DNA of 64,000 nucleotides from Parascedosporium putredinis. Its lineage: Eukaryota; Ascomycota; Sordariomycetes; Microascales; Microascaceae. Under the pieces are notes generated by a model. The model made no database searches, was not told the DNA's origin, and saw only the letters and a list, made by a program, of their open reading frames with translations. How positions within the stretch are numbered: the first letter of the stretch is position 1; every line of letters begins with the position of its first letter. Below are positions 47,643 to 59,140 of the stretch, piece by piece. Where the stretch lies: NCBI GenBank assembly GCA_949357655.1, contig CASHTG010000015.1:2046001-2110000 (forward strand). Direction: 5' to 3'. A program made the position numbers and the translations under genes.

Positions 47643-48961
47643 TTATTCCTTTCCGAGCACCTTCCTTCGTGTTTTTACGGCGTTGGCAAGGGTGTCGAGA
47701 ACGGAGATGGTATCTTCCCAGTGGATGCATGCATCAGTGATGCTCACGCCGTACTTGAGGCCGGCTTTGCCCTCTTTGGGAACCTTTTGGTTTCCTGCAA
47801 TCAACAAAGGTTAGCGAGGGATGCGTGGTCAACGGAGGCTCAGAAGGCTTTGGTTGTGGTCGGTGAACTTACCCTCATTGATATTGCTCTCGATCATGAC
47901 ACCCATGATGGCGGTTTCACCCTTCTCGATCTGCTCTGCGATGACGGCCGCGACCTTGGGTTGGTTCTTATGGTTCTTGAGGGAATTGCCGTGGCTGCAG
48001 TCCACCATGAGACGCTGGCGCAGACCCGCCTTCTCGAGCTCGGCCTTGGCCTCTGCAATGCTTGCCGCATCGTAGTTCGTGCCCTTGGTACCTCCCCTGA
48101 GAATAACGAAGCAGTCTTCATTTCCCACGGTACCCACAATAGACACAACACCAGGCTTGGTGACGGAAAGGAAGTGGTGAGGGTGCTTGACAGCCCCAAT
48201 CGCATCGACGGCAACCTGGAGCGAGCCGTCGGTTCCGTTCTTGAAACCAACAGGGAAGCTGAGGCCACTCGCCAACTCGCGGTGAAGCTGGCTCTCAGTG
48301 GTACGGGCGCCAACAGCTCCGACGGAGAGGACGTCTGCAAGGAACTGGGGCGAGATAGTATCGAGCATCTCACTGGCAATGGGCATGCCTTTCTCGGTAA
48401 GGTTGACAAACAGCTGGCGCGAGAGTCGGAGGCCCTTGTTGATGTTGAAGCTGTTGTCGATATCGGGGTCATTGATCAGTCCTTTCCAGCCGACCGTTGT
48501 CCTGGGCTTCTCGAGGTAAGAGCGCATGACAATGAGAAGCTCATCCTTATGCTTCTCCTTTTCCTTCAGCAGCCTGTCGCAGTATTCCAAAGCGGCATCT
48601 GCATCGTGAATAGAACAGGGTCCAATGATGACAAGAAGTCTCTCCTTGGGATCCGTGCCAGTGACAATAGCAACCGATTCAGTGCGACCCTGTAGCACAG
48701 TCTCTTTAGACTTTGAGGACTGAGGTATCTCGTGCTGTAGGAGGTTGGGAGGAGGAAGAGGATTGTATCCGCGAACTAGCCACGAGTAACGGGTAGGGTT
48801 AGCCTAAGCAATGGCCACATAACATCGCTATCCAAACTTACTCCTCCAATCCTCGCTTTCCGCTTGGTTTCCAACGTTCTTGTTCTCAATGAAGAAGGTC
48901 TAGTCTAGCTATTAGAGTTTGCTTAAAGCCCGTACCACAGCGGAATCCAACTTACAGCCAT
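47643..48961 (-). CDS. ARO3: 3-deoxy-D-arabino-heptulosonate-7-phosphate (DAHP) synthase, phenylalanine-inhibited type
   Basis: Condenses phosphoenolpyruvate and erythrose 4-phosphate, the first step of the shikimate pathway to aromatic amino acids, in the cytosol. Exons: 48956-48961 (Met-Ala only), 48842-48899, 47873-48775, 47643-47794; all phases agree and the product is 372 codons plus stop with no fault. Type I DAHP synthase motifs: VIIGPCSIHD, RSYLEKPRTTVGWKGLINDP, GARTTESQLHRELASGLSF, PVGFKNGTDG, DCSHGNSLKNHKNQP, GVMIESNINEG and KYGVSITDACI. The N-terminus (FFIENKNVG...EDWRIRGYNPL, PPNLLQHEIP) and FLSVTKPGV resemble yeast Aro3 rather than Aro4, so feedback inhibition by phenylalanine is inferred. 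Two TGAGTCA sites lie upstream. Confidence 0.95.
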
Positions 48962-50421
48962 GGTGACTTTAGTATTGGCGCGTCCAAATGTCGAACCCAG
49001 TTGCACCCAGAATTTCTCTGAATTTGTATAGAGGTGGAGGGAGGGAAGGAAGCTATTAGGCACTAAGAAGTAGGAGCGAGGAAAGCGTAGGCGATGAGGC
49101 CTGTTGCGGAATGATATCGCAAAGGAGCGCCAAGAGGAAGACGAGATATCGCAAAGCGAGGGCGACTAGAGAGAATGGGAGAAGGGTCTAGAGAACATGA
49201 GGGAGGAAGAAGGAGCTCGTTGCCTTTTGGGGGAGAGGAGGAGGGACGATTACACATGTCACGACTACGACTGGCTCACAACAGCAATTGAACCGCGGGG
49301 TCGTCGCATCCCCGTACTCGCCACACAGAAAATCGCGGGAGGAGTACTTTGGCGGACAAGCTAAAATATTGCCCCTCCGACCACATGTGGCAAGGGTTGC
49401 TTGCCAGTAGTAAGTCAAGTAACTCTCCCGATTGAACAGACTATGTCGAATGCGATTGATGTTGCGAGTCCTCAGGACCATTAGGGCGCCCTCTGACAAG
49501 CTCGGATACTTTCCACTCACCCGACCCCAACTTCCGGCATCCTAAATCGGTCCACCCTCTTAGCGAGTTTTTTTTTTTTTCTTTCCCCGAGGCTTGGTAG
49601 TTTGGAACGTCAAGGTGTGAGTCAGGATCTAGCCTCAAAAGTCGGAACCCGCCCTGAGTCAACAGGACCCTTGCAGAGAAGCTCGAAGAGTTCATACCAA
49701 TTTCAGCCCCCCCGATTTCCATTATTAGGAAGGCAGGGAGAGCGGGGGAGGGCGTGGTCAGGAACGAAAGATGCTACCACAAACAATCTTGAAGTGTACC
49801 GAGACACCGCTTGCCGCATTGCCGCGGCTACGACCGACTAACTGGCTGTTGCTTTCCGTCGAGTACTTCGCGTGGAGTATGACCACGAGTGTGGGTGAGG
49901 ACGGAGATGCCCGGGACATGTCTTTCCACCCCGGCCTGCATGCGTGAACATTGCTTGATGGCTTTTATTCTTTTTACTCTCCTCTCCCTCTCTCAATGCT
50001 CTTCCAATGCTATGTTACATTTAAGAAAAGAAAAGAGAGAGGAAGAGAAATGGAGAAGAGCAATTAAGTAGACGCTGCAATCAATTTGCTCGGAAATGCA
50101 TTGGTGGCACGTTGTCCGTTTGTCCCTTCTGGGTTAAACCAAACACTAAGAACGAGGTATTCAAAGGTGCACATAAATGTATACTTGGTTCTTTTTTTTT
50201 TTTTTTTGGGAGTTACATCTTTGTCGCCGCAATCTGTCGCTATAATAGGGATAAAACAGATCGTTGTTCACAGACACGCCCTGGATAACACATGATGACA
50301 GAAAATGGTGATAGTACTAACTATAACATACAATGAGCCCTCCTCGCTGTTGCTCCTTCGCCTAGGGTGCTGCTTCATGCTGAACCGGCGTACGTCTTAA
50401 GTCTAACGGCCAAGTGGTCAC
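48962..50421. other. intergenic region
   Basis: Promoter of the DAHP synthase gene and the 3' side of the ARS2-like gene. Contains two TGAGTCA boxes (separate entry) and T-runs near 49569-49581 and 50192-50207. No gene seen. Confidence 0.5.
49618..49661. promoter_or_regulatory. paired TGAGTCA boxes, candidate Gcn4/CPC1 sites
   Basis: TGAGTCA occurs at 49618-49624 and again at 49655-49661, 37 bp apart and about 660 bp upstream of the DAHP synthase start. This heptamer is the core bound by Gcn4/CpcA, which controls aromatic amino acid genes in fungi. The distance is long, so the role is inferred. Confidence 0.4.
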
Positions 50422-53266
50422 CTAGTAGTTCAGCTCGCCGCCACCGCCACCGGCAGCGTGGTCAAGGTCCTCGTAACTCTTCAGGCTGCGTCCCTGCACC
50501 GCCTCTCTGGGGCCGACGGCGGCCCCTGCGGCGCCATCTCCCCAGCGACCGCCGCCTCCTCGGTTCCTGCCACCAGAATGAGATCCGTCCCAGCGACCTC
50601 CTCCCCGGCGGTCATAGGGTCCGCTACGATATGCCCCACCCCGTCCGCCATGCATTCCACCCCGACGGATTGGTCCTTGGCCTCCTTGACCTCCACGGTC
50701 ATCTCCCGCCGCGTTCCAGTTACCCGCCGGCATGGGATGGCCGACAAATAAGGGCGGGAACGGGCCTGTTGGCATGGGGAACCCGGGCATGCTCATCATC
50801 CCACCCATGGCAAAGTTTTGCAAGTTGAATCCGCGCGGCGTTCCAGAGTTTCCTTGGCCATTGGCCTGAGGGAAATGCCCGTTGGAGTTAGCATCCGTAC
50901 GAGACGGGGCAATATGGGATGGGTCCAAAACGTAGGCGTTGATCAGTTCAAACTGTTGTTTGTAAGTTAGTTAATCTCGCCTCTGAACGGATTTTGGGGA
51001 CGTCATGACCGTACCTCTCCGGTTAGGCCATCGAGCCATTCCGCGTGTCTCTTCTCAACGTGCTTCCGCCAAAAGTGTTCTTCCTTGAACAGTTTTGTGC
51101 AGTCGGGTATCTTGCAGCGCCACTTGTGTTCATCCTCTTGTTTGACAAACTTGGCGAGCTCATCATCGAGCGCTTGCTCAATGGGACGGCCCCTAGCTTA
51201 CGCAAGTCGACCGACTCTGGATCGAGAATCTGCATGATCTTGTCCTCAAATGTCTTGACCCAGTTGTACGCCCGCAAGAGTTGTTGTTCCGCTTTCGCCG
51301 ACGCCGTGCGGAACTTTTGTCTCCTTCATGAACTTCAGCCTCGCCTTCCTCCGGCGCCTCGCTACGCTTCTTGCCTGGAAAAGGTTCCCCGTTGACCGTA
51401 GCACGGGCAACCGCCTTGACGAGGTAGACAATGTGCTGCGCGGGCGCCGCAAGTGGCCCCCAAGGCACTTCCGCGTGAGTTCGTGGACAGAGTCGCACTC
51501 AAAAACGCAGAAGAAGCAGAAGTTGAACACGCGGCGGAGGTACTCGATCAGCAGATCAAGTTGCTTCTTCTTGATGATGAGATCTTCATCATCGACATCA
51601 TCGTCCTCGTCCACCGCGCCTTCTTCTTCCTCATCCTCATCCATGGCGCCCTCTTCCTCCTCGCCCTCGTCATCGAGCGCTTCGTCCATACCTAGTTGCC
51701 TCTGCTTCTTCGTCTTCTTCGCTTTTGCGACAGGCGCTGCTGCCTGCAGGCGCCCAAGGTGCTTCAGCTCATCCACTCTCTCCTCAATCTTCAACACGGC
51801 TTTGAAATCAGAGCCGAAATCTTCCTCAAGCTTGCTGACGAGCTTAGTAGCCAAATCTAGATCCTTCTCGATGCGTTCCGGGGCAGAAAAGAGGTCCCAG
51901 AGCGCCTTCTTCCTCGGTTCCTTTGGCGGATTGTGTACACCTACGTGGCAAACAAAGTCTCCTCTGACCTCGTCCTTGACTGTCTTGCCATTCACCGCAT
52001 CCAGGGCCTTTTCAGCGGTGGAGACGGGGGCGGGGACTCCAATGGCATTTCGCCATCTTCATCCTTGGGATCGAGGCGATCCACTGTCGCCGAGGGCTCG
52101 GAACCGGGGTGAAGCATGACCCACCCGATTCTGTGGTAACGCTTGCTGGGGTTGGGGTCGGACAGGGATAGCCATCTGAAACCCCCATCACCTTCGCCGA
52201 GATGCTCTTTGCAGAAAGACTCTAGGTTCTGTCGGCTAACGTGGGGCGCAATTGTCTTGATGAGCAAGGTCGGCAGGAGTAATGAATCGTCTCGAATATC
52301 CGCCCCATTCGCAGGAACAAGGTCGCCAACGCCCAGGATCTCATTAGAAGCCGTGGCCTCCCCTTCCTCCTTTTCGACCACGCCACCAGCTCCATTGCTT
52401 TCGCTTTTGGCAGGCCCTCAAGTGAGAAGTCGTCAAACATGCCCGAATCGAGCTCCTGCTCCCAACTGGAGTATAGCCCTCTTCGGAATTCGTTCAGCTG
52501 TTGTCTGAAGGAGTCGCGAACCTCGGGCACATAACGCTCCCGGAACCATTGCTCCTTCTTATGCTCACCGACGAATGTCCGGGCCATCTTCGCTTGGAGT
52601 TCCTCTTTATAAGCGTCGTAGGCGGCCTGGATCTTGACCTTTTCCTTCTCTCGCTCCTCTTGGATCTGCTGAGGCCCACGGGGTCTCTCTGGCTCCCGTC
52701 GACGACCATTCTTGACGCGCTCCTTTTCCTCTTTCAACTTTTCATTCATCCTCCACCACTCGCCGAAGTAAGAGAACCCGACTTGATACGAGAGCTTTGC
52801 AGGGTCGATAATCGGGTTCGTAGTAAAACTGGGCGGTGCGTGTTCTTGTCCTGGGACGTATCGGTCGATATTGGCCGGCGGGGATCCGACTCGCCGTGAG
52901 CGGTCATCCCCTCTGTCGCGAGGGGCTGAATACTCATCGCGGTTCCGAGCTCTAGGCCCATACCGGTCGGTAGCATTGGGAGATCGGGATCTTCGGCGCG
53001 AGTGCGAACGGTCGACACCTAGAGGCAAGGCTATCTGTAAGTAGGTCGCCGAGAAGTGGTACACACATCACGCTTCGGTAGCAACAACAATGACAACGAA
53101 GGCCAGGCGCGTAATTACCACGGAGGATCAGCGCTATTGACTCACCAGGAGAACGAGAGCGATAGGCGTCGCGGTCATCGCCGCCGCGCGTAGCATCACG
53201 GTTGCTCCACGTTCGCTCGGTCGGAGATCGGGCTGGGGCAGCCCTGCCATATGAGTAGGAGTCCAT
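50422..53266 (-). CDS. ARS2/SERRATE-family RNA-processing protein
   Basis: Nuclear protein linking the cap-binding complex to RNA decay and silencing (S. pombe counterpart Pir2). Exons: 53146-53266, 51015-53018, 50422-50952. Layout: RS/RD-rich start (YRSRSPG, SRRRSRSPNATDRYGPRAR), the helical SERRATE N-terminal domain (DPAKLSYQVGFSYFGEWW, YDAYKEELQAKMARTFVGEHK, EVRDSFRQQLNEFRRG), an RRM-like middle, an acidic linker, the helical CVFECDSVHELTRKC region, a C2H2 finger (CKIPDCTKLFKEEHFWRKHVEKRH) and an RGG/Gly-rich tail. Five one-base losses: 52399-52401 (A), 52032-52035 (C), 51416-51417 (A), about 51315-51318 (A) and 51190-51193 (G). Restored length 886 codons plus stop. Confidence 0.9.
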
Positions 53267-55194
53267 GGTATCGGCGGGCGGCTAATAGACGACGCGAGCT
53301 ATTGTTGACGTGTCTAATATCTATAGCCACTCGGTAGCCGTCCCCGCAGAGCCGTGGGCTTCAGGTTAAGTAACTTGGTAGCTTCGAGGAGGTCAAAGGC
53401 CTAATTATGGGCAACATGATGGTGGTTAGAGAAGACATTCCGTGAAGAGGAAACAAAAAGTGTAATGGGCTTTGGAGAACGCCCGATAAGAATAATAGAG
53501 AATGGGCAAACAGAAAGAGGTAGAACGCCCAGGCTCTCTAGGGGTATAATAAAGATAGAATCAACGTAAAAGGGGAAGATTATAGGAGGAGAGGTCGGAG
53601 GATGATGAAGGGACAGGAGTCGCGAACTTGAGGGCGCACCAGCAGGAGGTTGGGCGGATCGGGACAAGGCTAGAGAAAAGAAGATGACCCGGGCAGAAAC
53701 AAGTGCTCGTGGCAGATGCCACCGAGACCAAAATTAGGGTGGTAGAAGAAAAGGGAAAGACGAACTTTTGAAAGTGAAAGACTTAGGAGACAATTGAAGC
53801 GGAGCTTGAAAAGCCCAATGATAATGGCGAACTGGCGTGTGATGATTCTTGGTTTCGGGGAAGAGTTGGTTTGGAGACATCTCGGGCTGACCTGAATACC
53901 GAAAGGCGAAGCTGTCGCCAGCTGGGAGCAGCATTTTTCGTCACGTGTTTTTGCCGAACGGCACATGGCACTGCAGCTTGTTCGGAGGTTGCACTGGCCC
54001 ATGCGCAGAGGACTGTGCAAAGACCAAAGCAAGGCATTCTTCACGCTCTATCGTATTATGTACCTTTTATCATTCGCTAGATCCGTTAGTCCTCTCAATT
54101 GGTTTTCTCGATTATATTGAGGAGGGGAGGGCTCTGCCTACATCCTAGCAGAAGCAGGGCTCGATGGTTCCTCGATATGGAAACATTTCATCGGGTCCCT
54201 CATACACTGCTCACCGAGCGCCTAGATCTTTAGATATATACCATAGTTAAGGTAAAATGTTTGATGAAAAGTCCTTCAAGCTAGGAGCCCTGTTCACAGC
54301 GTTCTCTTCAGTGGCCCAAATATTGATTATCCCTTCCCTTGCTCAGTTTCTGAGTCGGAGAGGAGAGGAACCCATTCAAGCTTCGTGTTAGTAAAGGGGC
54401 CTCCGCTGACCCAGCAGGCGATCGGCGGTCCTTTTATTCTCACTCAGTCAAGTCAGCATATACTTGGTTCCAGGATCCGAAGCCCTTCCATGGCCGGAAA
54501 TGTCATCCTCCGGTGGACAGAACATCGTCGATTTATGAAGTCATTATCCCGTCGTTAGGCTAGTTTCGAGCAAACGAGGTGCGAACTGTTGTTGACACTG
54601 TATTACTGAGAGAGAGGAATTGGACTTTAAGAGGGAAAGCTGTAGAGTTCCGAGAGAATTGAAAGTTGGAATAGACGCGTCTATGCTACTCCATTGTTAT
54701 TTCACTAGAAAGGGCAACCTACTATGCCTTTCCCCTCTGATGAACTGAACATTGAACACGGGCGTTCCTCCATCGATGCTGAAGAGTGAGCGATGTTAAG
54801 CCGGCGACTGCTCCGTCCGGGACACGGAGTACGAAGGTACAGGGGCCGGGATTCAACTCTCAGCAGCTTCATCATATGACGTCGTTGCTGGACAGAGTCG
54901 GCTCTTCACGCGTCTCGTTCCTGCTTTCAAGCCCGAGCAGGTCTCTCCCTCTCCCATAAATAATTAATTCCGTGTTCCCATTTCCCTCACAACTGTGAAA
55001 GCTTCATCTGTAACCCGAGAACACTGATCACCTCGTAAGTTTGAAAACCCCGCCTTCTCCGAAAGAGCATTGCTTTCCACGTATAAGCCGTACCGCTCCC
55101 GACCGTAGTGCGAGACTTGAAACTCGAGGATCGCCAACATAGCTAACACCATTTTTTACAGGAGGCATCAGGAGCGAAGAAAAAGACCATCACA
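53267..55194. other. intergenic region
   Basis: 1.9 kb between divergent genes (ARS2-like and TSPO-like). Several short frames on the minus strand at 53401-54044 show no motif. Nothing else seen. Confidence 0.5.
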
Positions 55195-55883
55195 ATGACT
55201 ACGTTTATCCCATCCATTACTATTCCGTACGCGGTGTTCGAGAACCCGCGGCGAGTATCCTCCTTCCTATTGCTCTAGGAACAGCAGTCGGATTTGGAAC
55301 TCGACGTAAGTGTTACTGGAGATAGACCCCTTTCCTATTGTCATCTGACTCGAGTGTTTAGCTGCGGAGCCCGAAAAACTTATGCGGGCATCAAGCAGCC
55401 TCCCTACAGGCCTCCCCGCGAGGTCTTCCCCCGTATGGACGGCGCTCTACGGGTAAGCAGTGCCTTACGTCTACTCGATGACTTTCCGCCGGAGGAGCAA
55501 TTACTGACTGAAATTCAAGGCTCATGGGTTACGCGGCCCACCGCGCCATCACCACTGGCTTAAACCCTATGTCTTCCACTGCCGCCCACCAAGATGCAAA
55601 GAGCAGCGCCACCCTCTACACCATCCAACTTGGTCTCAACCTTGCATGGATGCCTCTATTCTTCGTAGCCAAACGCCCGATTGAAGCGACTATCGATGCT
55701 GCCGCGTTGTTTGGTATCAATACCTACCTGACCTACCTCTGGGGAGGCATTGATGAGGTTGCCGGGTGGTGCATGGTTCCCTATGTTGCGTGGTTGGGTT
55801 TCGCGACCTACCTTAGCGCAGGCGCCGGGTACCTGAACAACTGGAACCTCAAGGGCAAGAAGGCTAGTGATAAGGATTACTAG
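55195..55883 (+). CDS. TSPO/MBR family translocator protein
   Basis: Membrane protein of the tryptophan-rich sensory/peripheral benzodiazepine receptor family, usually with five membrane helices in the mitochondrial outer membrane; binds porphyrins and sterols. Exons: 55195-55305, 55362-55452, 55520-55883. Helix 1 SILLPIALGTAVGFGT, then KTYAGIKQPPYRPP, the LMGYAAHRA box, and helices in LYTIQLGLNLAWMPLFFV, ATIDAAALFGINTYLTYL and WCMVPYVAWLGFATYLSAG followed by NNWNLKGKK. The order and the W residues match the family. Three faults: one base near 55249-55254, one A at 55374-55378 and two Cs at 55428-55432; the last restores the family VWTALYGLMGY reading in place of RMDGALR. Restored length 189 codons plus stop. 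Confidence 0.88.
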
Positions 55884-56088
55884 TCGAATTAACGTGCACA
55901 CCCGAGCCAAATTGTACCATACAAGTTCACTTTGTTATCTAGACATGTTGTCCACCATGTCCGTAGAGCTTCGTCTCTACCCTAAAACTTTTCCACGAAG
56001 AACAAACGAATAATGGGAAAAGTCCTATGCTAATGAATATCTTATTGATTCCGCCAACGCCATACGAAAGGACATGCATTTGTCCTTT

Positions 56089-56127
<39 letters not shown>

Positions 56128-56306
56128 AATGTAGTGTATATGCAAATGGGTAGGAGAAGGTCCCCCTAAGGATAAGCCGAATAAGCGGCCAACGCCAGGC
56201 TATGCAACCCTTCTATTGAAGCTCCGATATCACTCCGGTTTCGTTCAGCGCGGAAAAGAGAAAGAAAAAAAGAAAGAAGAAAGAAGAGATAGGGAAGACT
56301 GAGGGT
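55884..56306. other. intergenic region between convergent genes
   Basis: Contains a (TG)n microsatellite and a GA-rich patch; 3' ends of the TSPO-like and carrier genes. Confidence 0.5.
56095..56125. repeat. (TG)n microsatellite
   Basis: 31 bp perfect TG run. Confidence 0.9.
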
Positions 56307-57394
56307 TTAGCCTAGTGGAAAGTAGGTTTTCAACCCATCGAAAACCATAAAAATGAAGGCTGAGCTCGGCGCGGATCGCATAACGGTTATGCCACAGCCT
56401 CTATACATGCCTCGTAGACCATGCTGCTTCCAGAGGGAAATGCCTTCAGACAAGAATGTCTGTGACTGGACGGACTGGCCAATGGGAGCCGTCTGCATAC
56501 GGGATTTGATCGTGTCTGCAGGGAAGAAAAGGAAGTTGTACGACATTCCGGCGCACGCACCAGCAAAGGCTTGTTGCCAGAGAGGAAGGGGTTTCGCGAG
56601 CAGTTCCTCCCGTTCCTCAAATGTCGTGGCGGTCTGGGCCCGTCGGTCAAGGAACATTCTGGAAATCGTGGCCTTGGTACCGAACCAAGCTGCGCCCCCT
56701 CCAGCCTCTCGAATCAGGGTACCTATGCCGCCGTGGAAGAACCCGCGTAGCCCGTGGTGACGATATATGTCCTTGACGACGGAGATTGGTCGAAGCGGTG
56801 GGGGCGCTTTGCCTTCGACAGCGGCGGGTACTTGGATCTTGCACTTGACGAGCTCGACGGGAGTAAGGACGAGAGAGGTGAAGGCCCCTGAGAAAGCACC
56901 GGTGAACCAAAGGGCCGACAAGGGGAGTGGCTTGTCCTGAGGCAGATAGCCGGAGGCGCACACAAGATCGCGGCCAATGCGCTCAAAGAAGAAGAGGCTG
57001 CTATTCTCAAGTGCCGCCCCTACCAATGGCGCGCTAATTCCCCTATAAAGTCCCAGAAACCCATCAGCCCTGATAGACTGGCTAAAGCAATCGAGGGGTC
57101 CAGTATATCGAAGTGGTAGGGTGTTTGGCTGCGACTGAAGCCGGACCTTGACGGTGTCAAAGGGATATTCGATATATTTCCCAACTACGCCAGCGACCTA
57201 GTAGGGGTTAACGTTAGCAATCCAAGGCTTGAACTAGCAATTTTAGACTCTTGACAGAGAATGAAACTCACGGATCCATAAAGCACATCTTCAACAGCTT
57301 CTAGAGCAGCGGCCTGAGGTCGAAGGATGCTGTCCTGCGGGGTGGCCGCCGCGGGGCTTGGAGCCCGATCCAAAGTTGGCGGGGCAGTTGCCAT
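56307..57394 (-). CDS. ORT1: mitochondrial carrier, ornithine/basic amino acid type
   Basis: Inner mitochondrial membrane carrier, most like ORT1/ARG11 and Neurospora arg-13, which exports ornithine for arginine synthesis. Exons: 57272-57394 and 56307-57197; 337 codons plus stop, intact. Three tandem carrier repeats are visible, with the PxD/ExxxxK signature in each: YPFDTVKVRLQSQP (repeat 1), LTPVELVKCKIQVP (repeat 2) and FPADTIKSRMQTAP (repeat 3). Specific blocks LYRGISAPLVGAALENSSLFFFERIGR and HGLRGFFHGGIGTLIREAGGGAAWFG support the ornithine group. The Ala/Pro-rich N-terminal 30 residues form a non-conserved extension. A carnitine/acylcarnitine carrier is the main alternative. Confidence 0.85.
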
Positions 57395-59140
57395 AGTGAA
57401 GACTCGACGGCAACAGGCGGAAGGCGAGGAGAGAAGCTGAGAAGATAGGAAAAGAACAAGAAAAAGCCGGATGAGTGCGCGAGGGTTAACTCTGAGGATA
57501 GGAGGTGTCTGGGGTTTCAGTGAAGCTGTTGAAGAGGAGGATAGCAGTGGGTAGCCACGCGGATGATGGCTTTATAGTGAGCGTAGAAGTGTGTAAGACG
57601 TGCTCCAGCTATCTGGCAGTGAGACGGGCCCTCATTGAGATTGAGAACAAACGAGGCCCCGTATTGAAGCGAGGGAACAATAATATTGACCTCTGCCTTT
57701 TGAGAGAAGGCAGGGTGATACTCGCCGGACCAAGAGCTGGGTGAACCCTCGGCTTTGCTGAAGGGCGGTCTGGGGGCTTTAAAGTGCTATTGAATGCAAA
57801 GAGTCACATAATAAAGCCAGGCCCCAGCCAATCCGGGCCGAAGGAACGGTGGGTTATGGTGGGATAACGGTGAAAGGAGAAGAAGAGCACAAGTCACTTA
57901 ACCATCCCCATGGTTGAAAAGGGAGAAAGACAACGGGAATAAAGAAGGCACAAGGGTGTAGGACTTGACGAGGAGGGCCAGGTTTGGCTTGAAAAATTAT
58001 CAAACGTCACGATGGAGGAGCGAAACCGCTGACGAGGGGAGATGCATGCAAAATCTGATGGCGAGGAAACATTTTCTCGCGCCAGCAGGTGACACCGAGG
58101 ACGGAGGTACCTTCCCAACTTTCCATGGGGCTTTTGCGCTTGACAGTGCTAGAAACGTACCCTTGCGCCCACTTCTGTAGGGGCCCAAGGGTCATCGGTC
58201 GTGGCAACATAGTGGGGAATTGTGGGGTCAGACGGAGCACGAACATCGAACAGTGAAGCCTCGGGGCAAGTCCTCGCGCGCTTTCCCAAGAGGCCAGACC
58301 CCGCGGCAGGCAGACTAGCGAGAAATTTGCGTCCGATCCAAGGATGATGGGCCGTGATCGAGAGATTATCTTTGATCAATAAGCGTCCAGCATTGGGCCA
58401 GCTTTGCATCTGATGAGACGGTACAACGGAGAGACGAGGAAGTGCCGGAAATCGCTCTTAGTCTCCCCTGCTAACTCCCTGTATGCTTGCCCTTCTTTGT
58501 ACCCGTCTACTTTTATCAGATCCTCCTCTTCCCCTTGTATTGATCAATATTCGCGTTTTGTTTAATAGAACTGACGGTCCCTGAGTCCGCGCCGGGCCGC
58601 CCTTTGTATTCGTACTCTTTGACGGGCACTGATTGTATGGATCCATGCAATAGGAACTTTGAAGTCAACAATACCTCGGCTCTCCTTTGAGCCCTTTGTC
58701 CTATTGATCAGCAATGATTCAATAGTATTCAAGCGACGGCTCTCCCTCCACTCGCGGGGCAAAACCCGCAAGAAAATGCCGGCCGGGGAGACAGGCGGGG
58801 CTTCAATGGGAACACAAAAAAGAAAGGAAACTAAGGTGCGACGGCATCCCTGGGCGCTTTGAGCTGTTGGCGACTGTCGACGAGAGGTGCAAGATGTTGC
58901 TTTTAAACTTATTCACGAACTTCACAGGATGTTGGGAAAGCTTTTTCTCCCACGCCTCCTCCCGCCTGCCATTCTGGGATTATGCTACATTAGATTTGGT
59001 GAACAGACGGAATCCCTGCCTGCAGCCGGTGAACCAGGATCGGTAACGGGGTTATATTTATGCTTGTTGACGAATCTCAAGTATATTATTCCAATTCATG
59101 ATGAAATCTAACCTGCTCCGCACTGTCCGGCCCAATATTA
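57395..59140. other. intergenic region
   Basis: 1.7 kb upstream of the carrier gene and downstream of PRP28. No gene seen. Confidence 0.5.

Noticed and set aside
47794..47873. Apparent frame error at the last intron of DAHP synthase
   Set aside because: Recounting the phase showed exon 47873-48775 leaves one base, which joins correctly; the gene is intact.
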